From: Acidaminococcaceae bacterium
GTDB lineage: Bacteria > Bacillota > Negativicutes > Acidaminococcales > Acidaminococcaceae
NCBI GenBank assembly: GCA_028693975.1
Contig: JAQUUF010000004.1
Location: 1 to 19,147, forward strand
Direction: 5' to 3'
DNA: 19,147 nt
Shown: positions 1 to 5,840 of the stretch, one piece after another
How the letters are laid out: each line of letters begins with the position of its first letter
Position numbering within the stretch: position 1 is the stretch's first letter
Notes under the pieces: generated by a model
What the model saw: only the letters and a program-made list of their open reading frames with translations
Databases searched by the model: none
What the model was told of the DNA's origin: nothing
Translations under genes and position numbers: made by a program

Positions 1-238
1 TAATGTGCGGTTGGGGTTTGCCCCTGATTTGCGTGATTATGGCCTAGGAGCTCAGATTCTTGATGACTTGGGACTTACAACCGTCCGCCTAATTACTAAT
101 AATCCTGCCAAGAGAGCGGGCTTGTCCGGTTATGGTATCACTGTGACTGACAGAGTACCTATTGTTATTCCCGATAATCCCTTCGATAAACATTATCTAC
201 ACACCAAAGTAGAGAAAATGGGTCATGTTTTCGAATAA
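1..238 (+). CDS. ribA: GTP cyclohydrolase II, C-terminal end (partial; ribA or ribBA)
   Basis: This is the last 78 or so codons of a reading frame that enters from the left edge and stops at 236-238. GTP cyclohydrolase II opens GTP to start riboflavin synthesis in the cytoplasm. Visible family features are RDYGLGAQIL, then a stretch ending LITNNPAKRAGLSGYGI, which matches the conserved end of the RibA domain (the 'R-YG-GAQIL...L-TNNP-K...GYG' signature). The tail, through the residues HYLHTKVEKMGH, is also typical. The ribosome binding site of ribH follows 36 bases later, so the two are very likely one riboflavin operon. In Firmicutes this domain is often the second half of a fused RibBA protein carrying DHBP synthase in front; the window does not show whether that is so here. 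The assignment to RibA is firm. Confidence 0.93.
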   Translation, partial: NVRLGFAPDLRDYGLGAQILDDLGLTTVRLITNNPAKRAGLSGYGITVTDRVPIVIPDNPFDKHYLHTKVEKMGHVFE

Positions 239-274
239 AATAAGCATCATAAAAATATATTAGGAGGAACTAAA

Positions 275-736
275 ATGAAAATATTAGAAGGAAAATTAAG
301 TGCAGAGGGCTTGAAAGTTGCCATTGTAGTAGCTAGATTTAACGAGTTTATTACCAGTAAATTGCTGTCTGGAACAGTAGATACCTTAGTGAGACATGGT
401 GCTGCCGACGATGATTTGACCGTAGCTTGGGTGCCTGGGGCTTTTGAGATTCCCTATGCTGCCAAGAAATTAGCAGAAAGCAAGCAATATGATGCTATTG
501 TCTGCTTGGGTGCCGTTATCCGCGGAGCAACGCCGCATTTTGATTATGTCTGCAACGAAGTGTCCAAGGGTATTGGTGCGCTTAATTTGACTACAGGGGT
601 GCCTATCGCTTTTGGTGTATTGACCACGGAGAATATTGAGCAAGCGGTAGAGCGCGCTGGCACCAAGGCAGGTAACAAAGGCGCAGATGCAGCTATGAGT
701 GCTATCGAGATGGTCAATCTGGTTAAGAATATTTAA
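275..736 (+). CDS. ribH: 6,7-dimethyl-8-ribityllumazine synthase (RibH)
   Basis: The enzyme condenses the ribityl-aminouracil intermediate with 3,4-dihydroxy-2-butanone 4-phosphate to give lumazine, the penultimate step to riboflavin. The 153-residue length is normal for the family. Visible landmarks are ARFNEFIT near residues 20-27, with the substrate-stacking Phe22; the phosphate-binding GAVIRGATPHFDYV from residue 79, with the general-base His88; and PGAFEIP around residues 54-60. The start ATG is preceded by an AGGAGG site about 8 bases away. It lies just downstream of the RibA domain, and its stop codon overlaps the ribosome binding site of hslO, so all three are probably co-transcribed. 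In this family the protein usually assembles into a hollow 60-subunit shell; nothing in the sequence argues against that here. Confidence 0.97.
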   Translation: MKILEGKLSAEGLKVAIVVARFNEFITSKLLSGTVDTLVRHGAADDDLTVAWVPGAFEIPYAAKKLAESKQYDAIVCLGAVIRGATPHFDYVCNEVSKGIGALNLTTGVPIAFGVLTTENIEQAVERAGTKAGNKGADAAMSAIEMVNLVKNI

Positions 737-746
737 GGTGAGCTGA

Positions 747-1610
747 ATGAAGGATATTTTAGTCAAAGGAACTATCGAGGGTGTACGCGTCTACGCCCTC
801 TCCACCACTAATTTGGTGGAAAAACTCAATAGAATACATAAGTGCTCACCGCTGGCGATTGCAGCTTTGGGACGCACCGTAACAGGAGCTTTGCTCTTAG
901 CCGCTACCATGAAAGAGCAAGAGTGCATTACAGTGCAGATTAAAGGCGATGGTCCTTTGGGTACAATTGTGGCAGAAGCCCAAGGGAATTTTGTCCGTGG
1001 CTATGTGCAGCATCCGGAAGTCATGCTACCACCCAAGAATGGTAAGCTGGACGTAGGTGGTGGTGTCGGCCAAGGGCAGATTCTGGTTACGCGCTATCTG
1101 GCGCAGGGTGAACCCTTCACCGGCATGTGTGAGCTGGTTAACGGCGAGATTGCCACTGATTTGACCCAATACCTCTATCAATCTGAACAGACGCCGGCCA
1201 GTGTGGCACTAGGCGTTTTGGTGGGGAAAGACTGCACAGTGCAGGAGGCTGGCGGCTATTTTGTCCAAGCCATGCCCGACGCCAAGGAAGAAGTGCTTGC
1301 CCAATTAGAGAACAATGTGTTAACATTGCCTTATGTCAGTGAGCTTCTGCAAGCAGGTTATACTCCTGAAGATATGATCAAAAAAATTGGCGCAGGTCTG
1401 GAAGTCAATATTAAAGAGAGCAACTATCTGGGCGTCAAATGCCGCTGTAGCCGAGAGAAAGTGCTCCACACTCTAGCAGCCCTGCAAGACAAAGATTTGC
1501 AAGAGTTGTCTCAGGATGCCGTAACCGAAGTTCATTGTCAGTTTTGTAACAAGTCCTATAAATTCACCAATACTGAATTACAAGTGCTACGAGATAAAAA
1601 AAGCACTTGA
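747..1610 (+). CDS. hslO: Redox-regulated chaperonin Hsp33 (HslO)
   Basis: Hsp33 is a cytoplasmic holdase that binds unfolding proteins during oxidative stress. Its C-terminal zinc centre is the redox switch: cysteines hold zinc in the reduced, inactive form and make disulfides on activation. The 287-residue protein shows the complete switch, Cys232-x-Cys234, a 29-residue linker, then Cys264-x-x-Cys267, which fits the family pattern CXC-X27-32-CXXC. The N-terminal part carries the family's ALGRTVTGALLLAATMK and IKGDGPLG motifs. The start ATG sits 10 bases after ribH and uses an AAGGTG site that overlaps the ribH stop codon, which suggests translational coupling. Its own stop codon lies inside the -35 box of the recA promoter. 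The identity is firm; no dedicated promoter was seen, so expression probably comes from the riboflavin transcript. Confidence 0.96.
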   Translation: MKDILVKGTIEGVRVYALSTTNLVEKLNRIHKCSPLAIAALGRTVTGALLLAATMKEQECITVQIKGDGPLGTIVAEAQGNFVRGYVQHPEVMLPPKNGKLDVGGGVGQGQILVTRYLAQGEPFTGMCELVNGEIATDLTQYLYQSEQTPASVALGVLVGKDCTVQEAGGYFVQAMPDAKEEVLAQLENNVLTLPYVSELLQAGYTPEDMIKKIGAGLEVNIKESNYLGVKCRCSREKVLHTLAALQDKDLQELSQDAVTEVHCQFCNKSYKFTNTELQVLRDKKST

Positions 1611-1635
1611 CATATCGAACAGCCGTTTGTACAAT
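1607..1635 (+). promoter_or_regulatory. recA promoter (sigma-A type)
   Basis: A consensus TTGACA (1607-1612) is followed after exactly 17 bases by TACAAT (1630-1635), one base from the consensus TATAAT. Transcription should begin near 1642, about 34 bases before the recA start codon. The -35 box overlaps the hslO stop codon (1608-1610), so recA has its own promoter embedded at the end of the preceding gene. The spacer is filled by a LexA operator, listed separately. Confidence 0.88.
1616..1629 (+). promoter_or_regulatory. LexA (SOS) operator in the recA promoter
   Basis: CGAAC (1616-1620), four bases, then GTTTG (1625-1629) matches the Gram-positive SOS box CGAAC-N4-GTTYG in all ten defined positions. 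It sits in the 17-base spacer between the -35 and -10 boxes of the recA promoter, so bound LexA would directly block RNA polymerase. That placement is typical of SOS genes. The lexA gene itself is not in this window. Confidence 0.87.
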
Positions 1636-1675
1636 GGTGTTAGCAAGCAAATATGGAAGACGGAGGGATTTGGCA

Positions 1676-2737
1676 ATGGCAATGGAAATAGATAAACAAA
1701 AAGCCATAGATATGGCTATGAAACAGATTGAGAAGGATTTTGGTAAGGGCTCCATCATGAAATTAGGTGAGGCTGGTGCCAAGATGAATATAGAGACTAT
1801 TCCCACGGGGGCATTATCTTTGGATGTTGCTCTAGGTGTGGGTGGTATTCCCAGAGGCAGGGTAATTGAGATTTATGGACCTGAATCCTCCGGTAAGACT
1901 ACCGTAGCCTTGCACATGATTGCGGAAGCACAGAAGATGGGCGGCTACGCGGCTTTTATTGATGCGGAGCATGCTCTAGACCCGGAATATGCTAGACATC
2001 TGGGTGTCGATGTAGACAATCTGCTGATTTCTCAGCCAGACAATGGCGAGCAGGCTCTAGAGATTTGTGACGCACTGGTACGTAGTGGCGCTATTGATAT
2101 CGTGGTCATAGACTCTGTAGCAGCTCTGGTTCCTCGCGCAGAGATTGAAGGCGAAATGGGTGACGCTCACGTAGGTTTGCAAGCCCGCTTGATGAGTCAG
2201 GCTTTGCGCAAATTAACCGGTATTTTATCCAAATCTAAGACCGCTGCCGTATTTATCAACCAAATACGTGAAAAAGTCGGTGTCATGTTTGGCAGTCCCG
2301 AGACGACTACCGGTGGCCGTGCGCTGAAGTTCTATTCCACTATTCGTCTTGATGTGCGCCGTATTGAGACTTTGAAGAACGGCAATGAGATGATTGGTAA
2401 CAGGACCAGAGTAAAAGTTGTTAAGAACAAAATTGCACCGCCTTTCAAACAGGCTGAGTTCGATATCATGTATGGCGAGGGTATCTCCCATGAGGGTTGC
2501 CTAGTAGATATTGCCGTAGAATATAACATTATTAACAAAAGTGGTGCTTGGTTCTCTTATGGTGATGAGAGAATTGGTCAGGGACGTGAGAACGCCAAAG
2601 ATTTCTTGCGCAAGAATCCTGATACGGCCAAGGAAATTGAAGCGAAGGTACGAGCTGTACTTCTGCCAAGTCCGGTAGTAGAAACTGCTGAAGATGCTAC
2701 GGCTAAGAAGACGGGTGGCATTGGCGATGCCGAATAA
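1676..2737 (+). CDS. recA: Recombinase RecA
   Basis: RecA forms helical filaments on single-stranded DNA, drives strand exchange, and stimulates LexA self-cleavage. The 353-residue product shows the N-terminal polymerisation helix (from IDKQKAIDMAM), the Walker A loop GPESSGKT at residues 68-75, the Walker B strand IDIVVIDSVAAL, loop L1 around EIEGEMGD, the FINQIREKVGVMFGSPETTTGG stretch containing L2, and a short mixed tail ending in DAE. The frame is open further upstream, to 1607, but that start lies inside the promoter. ATG 1676 has a GGAGGG site 8 bases ahead and gives the usual N terminus. Its promoter contains a LexA box, so it should be SOS-induced. Its last 11 bases overlap the start of recX, which indicates coupling of the two genes. 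Confidence 0.98.
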   Translation: MAMEIDKQKAIDMAMKQIEKDFGKGSIMKLGEAGAKMNIETIPTGALSLDVALGVGGIPRGRVIEIYGPESSGKTTVALHMIAEAQKMGGYAAFIDAEHALDPEYARHLGVDVDNLLISQPDNGEQALEICDALVRSGAIDIVVIDSVAALVPRAEIEGEMGDAHVGLQARLMSQALRKLTGILSKSKTAAVFINQIREKVGVMFGSPETTTGGRALKFYSTIRLDVRRIETLKNGNEMIGNRTRVKVVKNKIAPPFKQAEFDIMYGEGISHEGCLVDIAVEYNIINKSGAWFSYGDERIGQGRENAKDFLRKNPDTAKEIEAKVRAVLLPSPVVETAEDATAKKTGGIGDAE

Positions 2738-3236
2738 AAAACAGCCTGCTCTATTAACAGAGCGGGAGGCTTATGATTATGCTTTGAAGCGCCTTAGCAT
2801 CCGAGATTATAGTCAAAAAGACCTGGAGGGGAAGCTGCGCTTGCGTGGCTGCCCCTCTCTTATTATAGCTAAGGTTATGGGCAAGTTGCTGGATTATAAT
2901 TTTATCAATGAGGAAGGTTTCGGCCAAAAGGTCTATAATTACTGGCTGTCTAAGAAATACTATGGCCGTCAGCATTTGCGTCTAGATTTAATGAAAAAAC
3001 AAGTGCGCGAGGATTTGATACCGGCTATCGTCAATCAATTGTCTCACGCAGAGGAAGAGCAAAGGGCACAGGCTTTTGCCCAAAGCGTGCTGCGGCGCAA
3101 AGATAAGAAGTATGCACCGGATAATATAAAAGCACGAGCTGCTATGGCTAGAGCCTTAAGCTCGCGAGGCTTTGGCAGCGGTATTATCAGTGGTATCCTG
3201 GCGGAAATATATAATAATCATACTGAAATGTCCTAA
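2727..3236 (+). CDS. recX: RecA modulator RecX
   Basis: RecX proteins bind along RecA filaments and limit their growth and activity. The 169-residue product has the all-helical, repeat-like RecX layout: AYDYALKRLSIRDYSQKDLEGKLRLRG near the N terminus, then LLDYNFINEEGFGQ, then YGRQHLRLDLMKKQV, and a C-terminal MARALSSRGFG repeat. These are the recognisable helix-turn boundaries of the family. The start is placed at ATG 2727, 11 bases inside the end of recA, because this gives a normal-length N terminus; a longer in-frame start at 2694 is possible but less likely. The overlap means recX is translated from the recA message and shares its SOS control. A weak terminator follows, and rny has its own promoter. 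Confidence 0.93.
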   Translation: MPNKKQPALLTEREAYDYALKRLSIRDYSQKDLEGKLRLRGCPSLIIAKVMGKLLDYNFINEEGFGQKVYNYWLSKKYYGRQHLRLDLMKKQVREDLIPAIVNQLSHAEEEQRAQAFAQSVLRRKDKKYAPDNIKARAAMARALSSRGFGSGIISGILAEIYNNHTEMS

Positions 3237-3276
3237 AACAGGCAGTTTTGGTTATTTTGGTAGCAAAAAACCTTTT
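3232..3276 (+). terminator. Weak hairpin(s) after recX
   Basis: Two overlapping imperfect hairpins lie just past the recX stop. CC-AAAAC pairs with GTTTT-GG (3232-3251), and GGTT-TTTTG pairs with CAAAA-AACC (3250-3272) followed by TTTT. Both are AT-rich with a bulged base, and only one can form at a time. They may give partial termination of recA-recX, but this is weaker evidence than for the other terminators in the window. Confidence 0.4.
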
Positions 3277-3301
3277 AATTACTATATATTGTAGGGTTAT
3301 C

Positions 3302-3330
3302 TTGACATAAATCCGCAAAAACGGTAAAAT
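3302..3330 (+). promoter_or_regulatory. rny promoter (sigma-A type)
   Basis: Consensus TTGACA (3302-3307), a 17-base spacer, and TAAAAT (3325-3330) form a strong promoter. Transcription would start near 3337, leaving a leader of about 90-100 bases before rny. Confidence 0.82.
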
Positions 3331-3378
3331 ATTTCTATCCAATCGTGTTAAATTATTAAAGAATTTTGCAAGTTTCAC

Positions 3379-3399
3379 GAGGCGACCTTTGGTTGCCTC
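3379..3399 (+). other. Hairpin in the rny leader
   Basis: GAGGCGACC (3379-3387), a three-base loop TTT, and GGTTGCCTC (3391-3399) form a 9-bp stem with one G-U pair. No real U-run follows, so it is not a standard terminator. It sits in the transcribed leader about 25 bases ahead of the rny ribosome binding site, where it could affect message stability or processing. Confidence 0.55.
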
Positions 3400-3423
3400 A
3401 TATTTGTATGTAAGTAATAATAT

Positions 3424-3432
3424 AGGAGGTGA
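3424..3432 (+). promoter_or_regulatory. Perfect Shine-Dalgarno sequence of rny
   Basis: AGGAGGTGA (3424-3432) is a nine-base full complement to the 3' end of 16S rRNA. The only in-frame GTG (3429-3431) lies inside it and the first in-frame ATG (3450) is 20 bases past the GGAGG core. The codon at the ideal spacing is ATT (3438-3440). This site therefore decides, and complicates, the rny start. Confidence 0.75.
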
Positions 3433-4976
3433 AAAAGATTATCGTAGAAATGATTGCCGTCGCTATTATCGTCGGTGTAATTGGTGCAGGTGTTGGTTAT
3501 TTTGGGCGCAGACACATAGCTGAGAGTAAGATGGGTTATGCGGAAGAAAAAGCTCAAGAAATCATCAAAGAAGCCGAGAAGACAGGCGAAGCGAAGAAAA
3601 AAGAATCTTTGGTGGAAGCCAAAGAAGAAATCCATCGGTTACGTTCCGAAATGGAGCGTGATAATAAAGAGCGCCGCAATGAATTGCAAAAATCTGAGCG
3701 TAGATTATTGCAAAAAGAAGAGAATTTGGACCGCAAATTAGATTCTTATGAGAAAAAAGAAGAAAACTTGCTGACCCAAAGTCAAAAATTGCGTGACAGT
3801 CAAGACAAAGTTGATGCCCTTTATGCTAAGCAGGTTACGGAGTTGGAGCGAGTTTCCGGCTTGACTGCTGACCAAGCTAAGCAAGAATTGTTGGATAGTG
3901 TAGAAGTAGATGTGAAGCATGATATGGCTAAGCTAGTCAAGGATTTGGAGCAACAAGCTAAGGATGAAGCCGATAACAAGGCAAGAGAGATTATTTCTCT
4001 AGCTATCCAAAGATGTGCTGCAGACCATGTAGCTGAGACCACGGTATCTGTTGTACCGTTGCCTAATGACGAAATGAAGGGACGTATTATTGGCCGTGAA
4101 GGTCGTAATATTCGTACCTTAGAGACTTTGACAGGTATTGATTTAATTATTGACGATACTCCGGAAGCCGTCGTTGTTTCCGGTTTTGACCCGGTTCGTA
4201 GAGAGATTGCCCGTACTGCTTTGGAAAAATTGATTAATGACGGTCGTATTCATCCTGCTCGTATCGAGGAGATGGTGGAGAAAGCTCAGAAAGAAATTGA
4301 CCAAAAGATTAAAGACGCAGGTGAGCAAGCTACTTTTGAGACTGGGGTACATGGTATTCATCCCGAAATGATTAAGTTGTTAGGTCGTTTACGCTATAGA
4401 ACCAGTTATGGCCAAAATGTTTTGAAGCATTCTATTGAAGTATCTCATTTGGCAGGCCTGATGGCTGCTGAATTGGGAGTGGATGTTACTCTTGCTAAGC
4501 GTGCAGGTTTGCTGCATGATATTGGTAAAGCAGTAGACCATGAGATGGAAGGTTCCCATGTGGAATTAGGCGGCGATGTCGCCAAGAAGTATCGCGAATC
4601 CGATGCTGTTATTAATGCTATTTTGTCCCACCACGGTGACGTGGAGCCCACTACAGTGGAAGCTGTTCTAGTGGCCGCAGCCGATGCAATTTCTGCTGCA
4701 AGACCAGGAGCTCGTCGTGAGACATTAGAAACCTATCTGAAACGTCTGACTCGATTGGAAGAGATTGCAGAATCATTTGACGGTGTAGAGAAATGCTATG
4801 CTGTTCAAGCAGGTAGAGAAATACGCATCATGGTCAAACCTGATAAGATTGACGATGCGGAAGCAGTACTTTTGGCGCGTGATGTGGCCAAGAAGATTGA
4901 AGCTGAAATGGAATATCCCGGACAGATCAAGGTTATCATTGTTCGTGAAACCAGAGCTGTTGATTATGCTAAATAA
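3429..4976 (+). CDS. rny: Ribonuclease Y
   Basis: RNase Y is the membrane-tethered endoribonuclease that starts mRNA decay in many Firmicutes. From the GTG used here the frame encodes 515 residues, in family range. Domains in order: one N-terminal membrane segment (about residues 8-25), a long charged coiled coil (about 30-200), a KH RNA-binding domain with GRIIGREGRNIR near residue 218, and an HD hydrolase domain with HSIEVSHLAGL and the catalytic pair His363-Asp364 in LLHDIGKA. The last residues RETRAVDYAK are typical. The start is uncertain: GTG 3429 overlaps the Shine-Dalgarno core, ATG 3450 is too far from it, and ATT 3438 has ideal spacing and gives an N terminus whose length best resembles the Bacillus protein. 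It has its own promoter and a strong terminator. Confidence 0.96.
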   Translation: MKKIIVEMIAVAIIVGVIGAGVGYFGRRHIAESKMGYAEEKAQEIIKEAEKTGEAKKKESLVEAKEEIHRLRSEMERDNKERRNELQKSERRLLQKEENLDRKLDSYEKKEENLLTQSQKLRDSQDKVDALYAKQVTELERVSGLTADQAKQELLDSVEVDVKHDMAKLVKDLEQQAKDEADNKAREIISLAIQRCAADHVAETTVSVVPLPNDEMKGRIIGREGRNIRTLETLTGIDLIIDDTPEAVVVSGFDPVRREIARTALEKLINDGRIHPARIEEMVEKAQKEIDQKIKDAGEQATFETGVHGIHPEMIKLLGRLRYRTSYGQNVLKHSIEVSHLAGLMAAELGVDVTLAKRAGLLHDIGKAVDHEMEGSHVELGGDVAKKYRESDAVINAILSHHGDVEPTTVEAVLVAAADAISAARPGARRETLETYLKRLTRLEEIAESFDGVEKCYAVQAGREIRIMVKPDKIDDAEAVLLARDVAKKIEAEMEYPGQIKVIIVRETRAVDYAK

Positions 4977-4982
4977 GTAGTC

Positions 4983-5021
4983 AAAAAGCTATCCCCGTTT
5001 TTTGCGTGGGATAGCTTTTTT
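4983..5021 (+). terminator. Terminator of rny
   Basis: AAAAAGCTATCCC (4983-4995) pairs perfectly over 13 bp with GGGATAGCTTTTT (5008-5020) around a 12-base loop and runs into a U-tract. This is a strong intrinsic terminator 6 bases past the rny stop. The promoter of the next gene begins within a few bases of its end. Confidence 0.92.
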
Positions 5022-5022
5022 G

Positions 5023-5031
5023 TGATATAAT
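5023..5031 (+). promoter_or_regulatory. Extended -10 promoter for the zinc-ribbon gene
   Basis: TG-A-TATAAT (5023-5031) is a perfect extended -10 element. The matching -35 region would fall in the loop of the rny terminator (TTGCGT at 5002-5007, 18 bases away) and is weak, as is usual for extended -10 promoters. Transcription would start near 5038, about 25 bases before the gene. Confidence 0.65.
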
Positions 5032-5063
5032 ACTAGCATACTTTTAGAGGAGGATTATGAATT

Positions 5064-5465
5064 ATGCAAATTAAAGGCGGCGGTGGTTATTTTGATAACC
5101 GTGTCTACGAAGTTGAACCAGCTGTAGCGTGGCAGATAGCGATCTTATGCGTGGCAGAGATGGGCGTAGAGGTTGCTAAGCGCGATGATGAAATGCATCT
5201 TATTGAAGGCACGATGAATAAGAAAATTTTCGAAGTTTGCGTACAGACTATGGACAGTACAACTTGCCAATTAGTAGTGGATTGCCGTAAGAAGGTTATT
5301 CAAGTCTACAACTGGAAGCCGGGCGATAAAGAAGTAAATGAGTTCTATGATAAATTTGAGCACAAGCTCAAAGAATTTGCTGCCTTTATCTTATGTCCTC
5401 ACTGTAAGGCCAAGATTAGTTCCAGTGCTAAGTTTTGCCCTGAATGTGGCATTGCTATTAAATAA
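5064..5465 (+). CDS. Zinc-ribbon protein of unknown function
   Basis: I do not recognise a named family for the first 110 residues. The 133-residue product has an alpha/beta-looking N-terminal part, with strands such as KIFEVCVQTM and CQLVVDCRKKVIQVYNW and a helix near FYDKFEHKLKEFA. It ends in a clear zinc ribbon: Cys-Pro-His-Cys and Cys-Pro-Glu-Cys about 15 residues apart. Such ribbons usually bind a single zinc and serve as protein or nucleic-acid contacts. No signal peptide or membrane segment is seen, so it is probably cytoplasmic. ATG 5064 is chosen because GAGGAGG lies 10 bases ahead; an out-of-frame ATG at 5057 is too close to it and stops after five codons. The gene is transcribed alone between two terminators. 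Confidence 0.85.
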   Translation: MQIKGGGGYFDNRVYEVEPAVAWQIAILCVAEMGVEVAKRDDEMHLIEGTMNKKIFEVCVQTMDSTTCQLVVDCRKKVIQVYNWKPGDKEVNEFYDKFEHKLKEFAAFILCPHCKAKISSSAKFCPECGIAIK

Positions 5466-5481
5466 TTAATTACATAACAAA

Positions 5482-5516
5482 GAAACCAAGTACCGTAAAG
5501 GTCCTTGGTTTCATTT
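5482..5516. terminator. Bidirectional terminator between the zinc-ribbon gene and rpmB
   Basis: GAAACCAAG (5482-5490) pairs with CTTGGTTTC (5504-5512), and an inner ACC/GGT can extend the stem after one mismatch. The 3' side has a short T-rich tail (ATTTTG), and the reverse strand reads TTTG after the stem. The hairpin lies between convergent genes ending at 5465 and 5530 and can serve both. Confidence 0.75.
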
Positions 5517-5529
5517 TGTAAACATTAAA

Positions 5530-5721
5530 TTAGTTAGCGCGAGCGATCTTTCCGCTGCGCATGCAACGAGTGCAAACGTTAAGAGTACGAATTTGTCCGT
5601 CAACGTTAGCTTTTACTTTTTGAATATTGGGCTTCCAGGAACGTTTCGTATGTCTATTGGAGTGGCTGACGTTATTGCCTGCCAACAAGCCTTTATTACA
5701 AATGTCGCAAATGCATGCCAT
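5530..5721 (-). CDS. rpmB: 50S ribosomal protein L28 (zinc-binding form)
   Basis: L28 is a small protein of the large ribosomal subunit. The 63-residue product has the family features S-H-S-N-R-H-T-K-R-x-W-x-P-N and the C-terminal VCTRCMRSGKI. Cysteines at 5 and 8 (CDIC) and at 50 and 53 (CTRC) form two CxxC pairs, so this is the zinc-binding C+ type rather than the C- paralogue induced under zinc starvation in some bacteria. An AAGGAGGTG ribosome binding site precedes the ATG by a few bases on the minus strand. It is a single-gene unit, divergent from recG and convergent with the zinc-ribbon gene. Confidence 0.97.
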   Translation of the reverse strand: MACICDICNKGLLAGNNVSHSNRHTKRSWKPNIQKVKANVDGQIRTLNVCTRCMRSGKIARAN

Positions 5722-5775
5722 GGTCCCACCTCCTTCAAGCGCAAGGCAATGCCTTCTTTCGAGTTCAACGGATGT

Positions 5776-5805
5776 ATTTTATCATACAATGAGTACAAAA
5801 TGCAA
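5776..5805 (-). promoter_or_regulatory. rpmB promoter (extended -10)
   Basis: On the minus strand, TTGCAT (5805-5800), an 18-base spacer, and TG-A-TAAAAT ending at 5776 form an extended -10 promoter. Transcription would start near 5769, giving a leader of about 48 bases. The region also has to hold the recG promoter in the opposite direction: a plus-strand TACAAT (5785-5790) and TATACT (5815-5820) are the only candidates, both without a good -35, so recG's own promoter is left unassigned. Confidence 0.6.
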
Positions 5806-5840
5806 GCTATTTATTATACTATCAGCAGGAGGTGCCATTT

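Noticed and set aside
5057..5074. A five-codon ORF starting at ATG 5057, overlapping the zinc-ribbon start
   Set aside because: The ATG is only 3 bases from the Shine-Dalgarno, too close for good initiation; it is more likely chance than a leader peptide.
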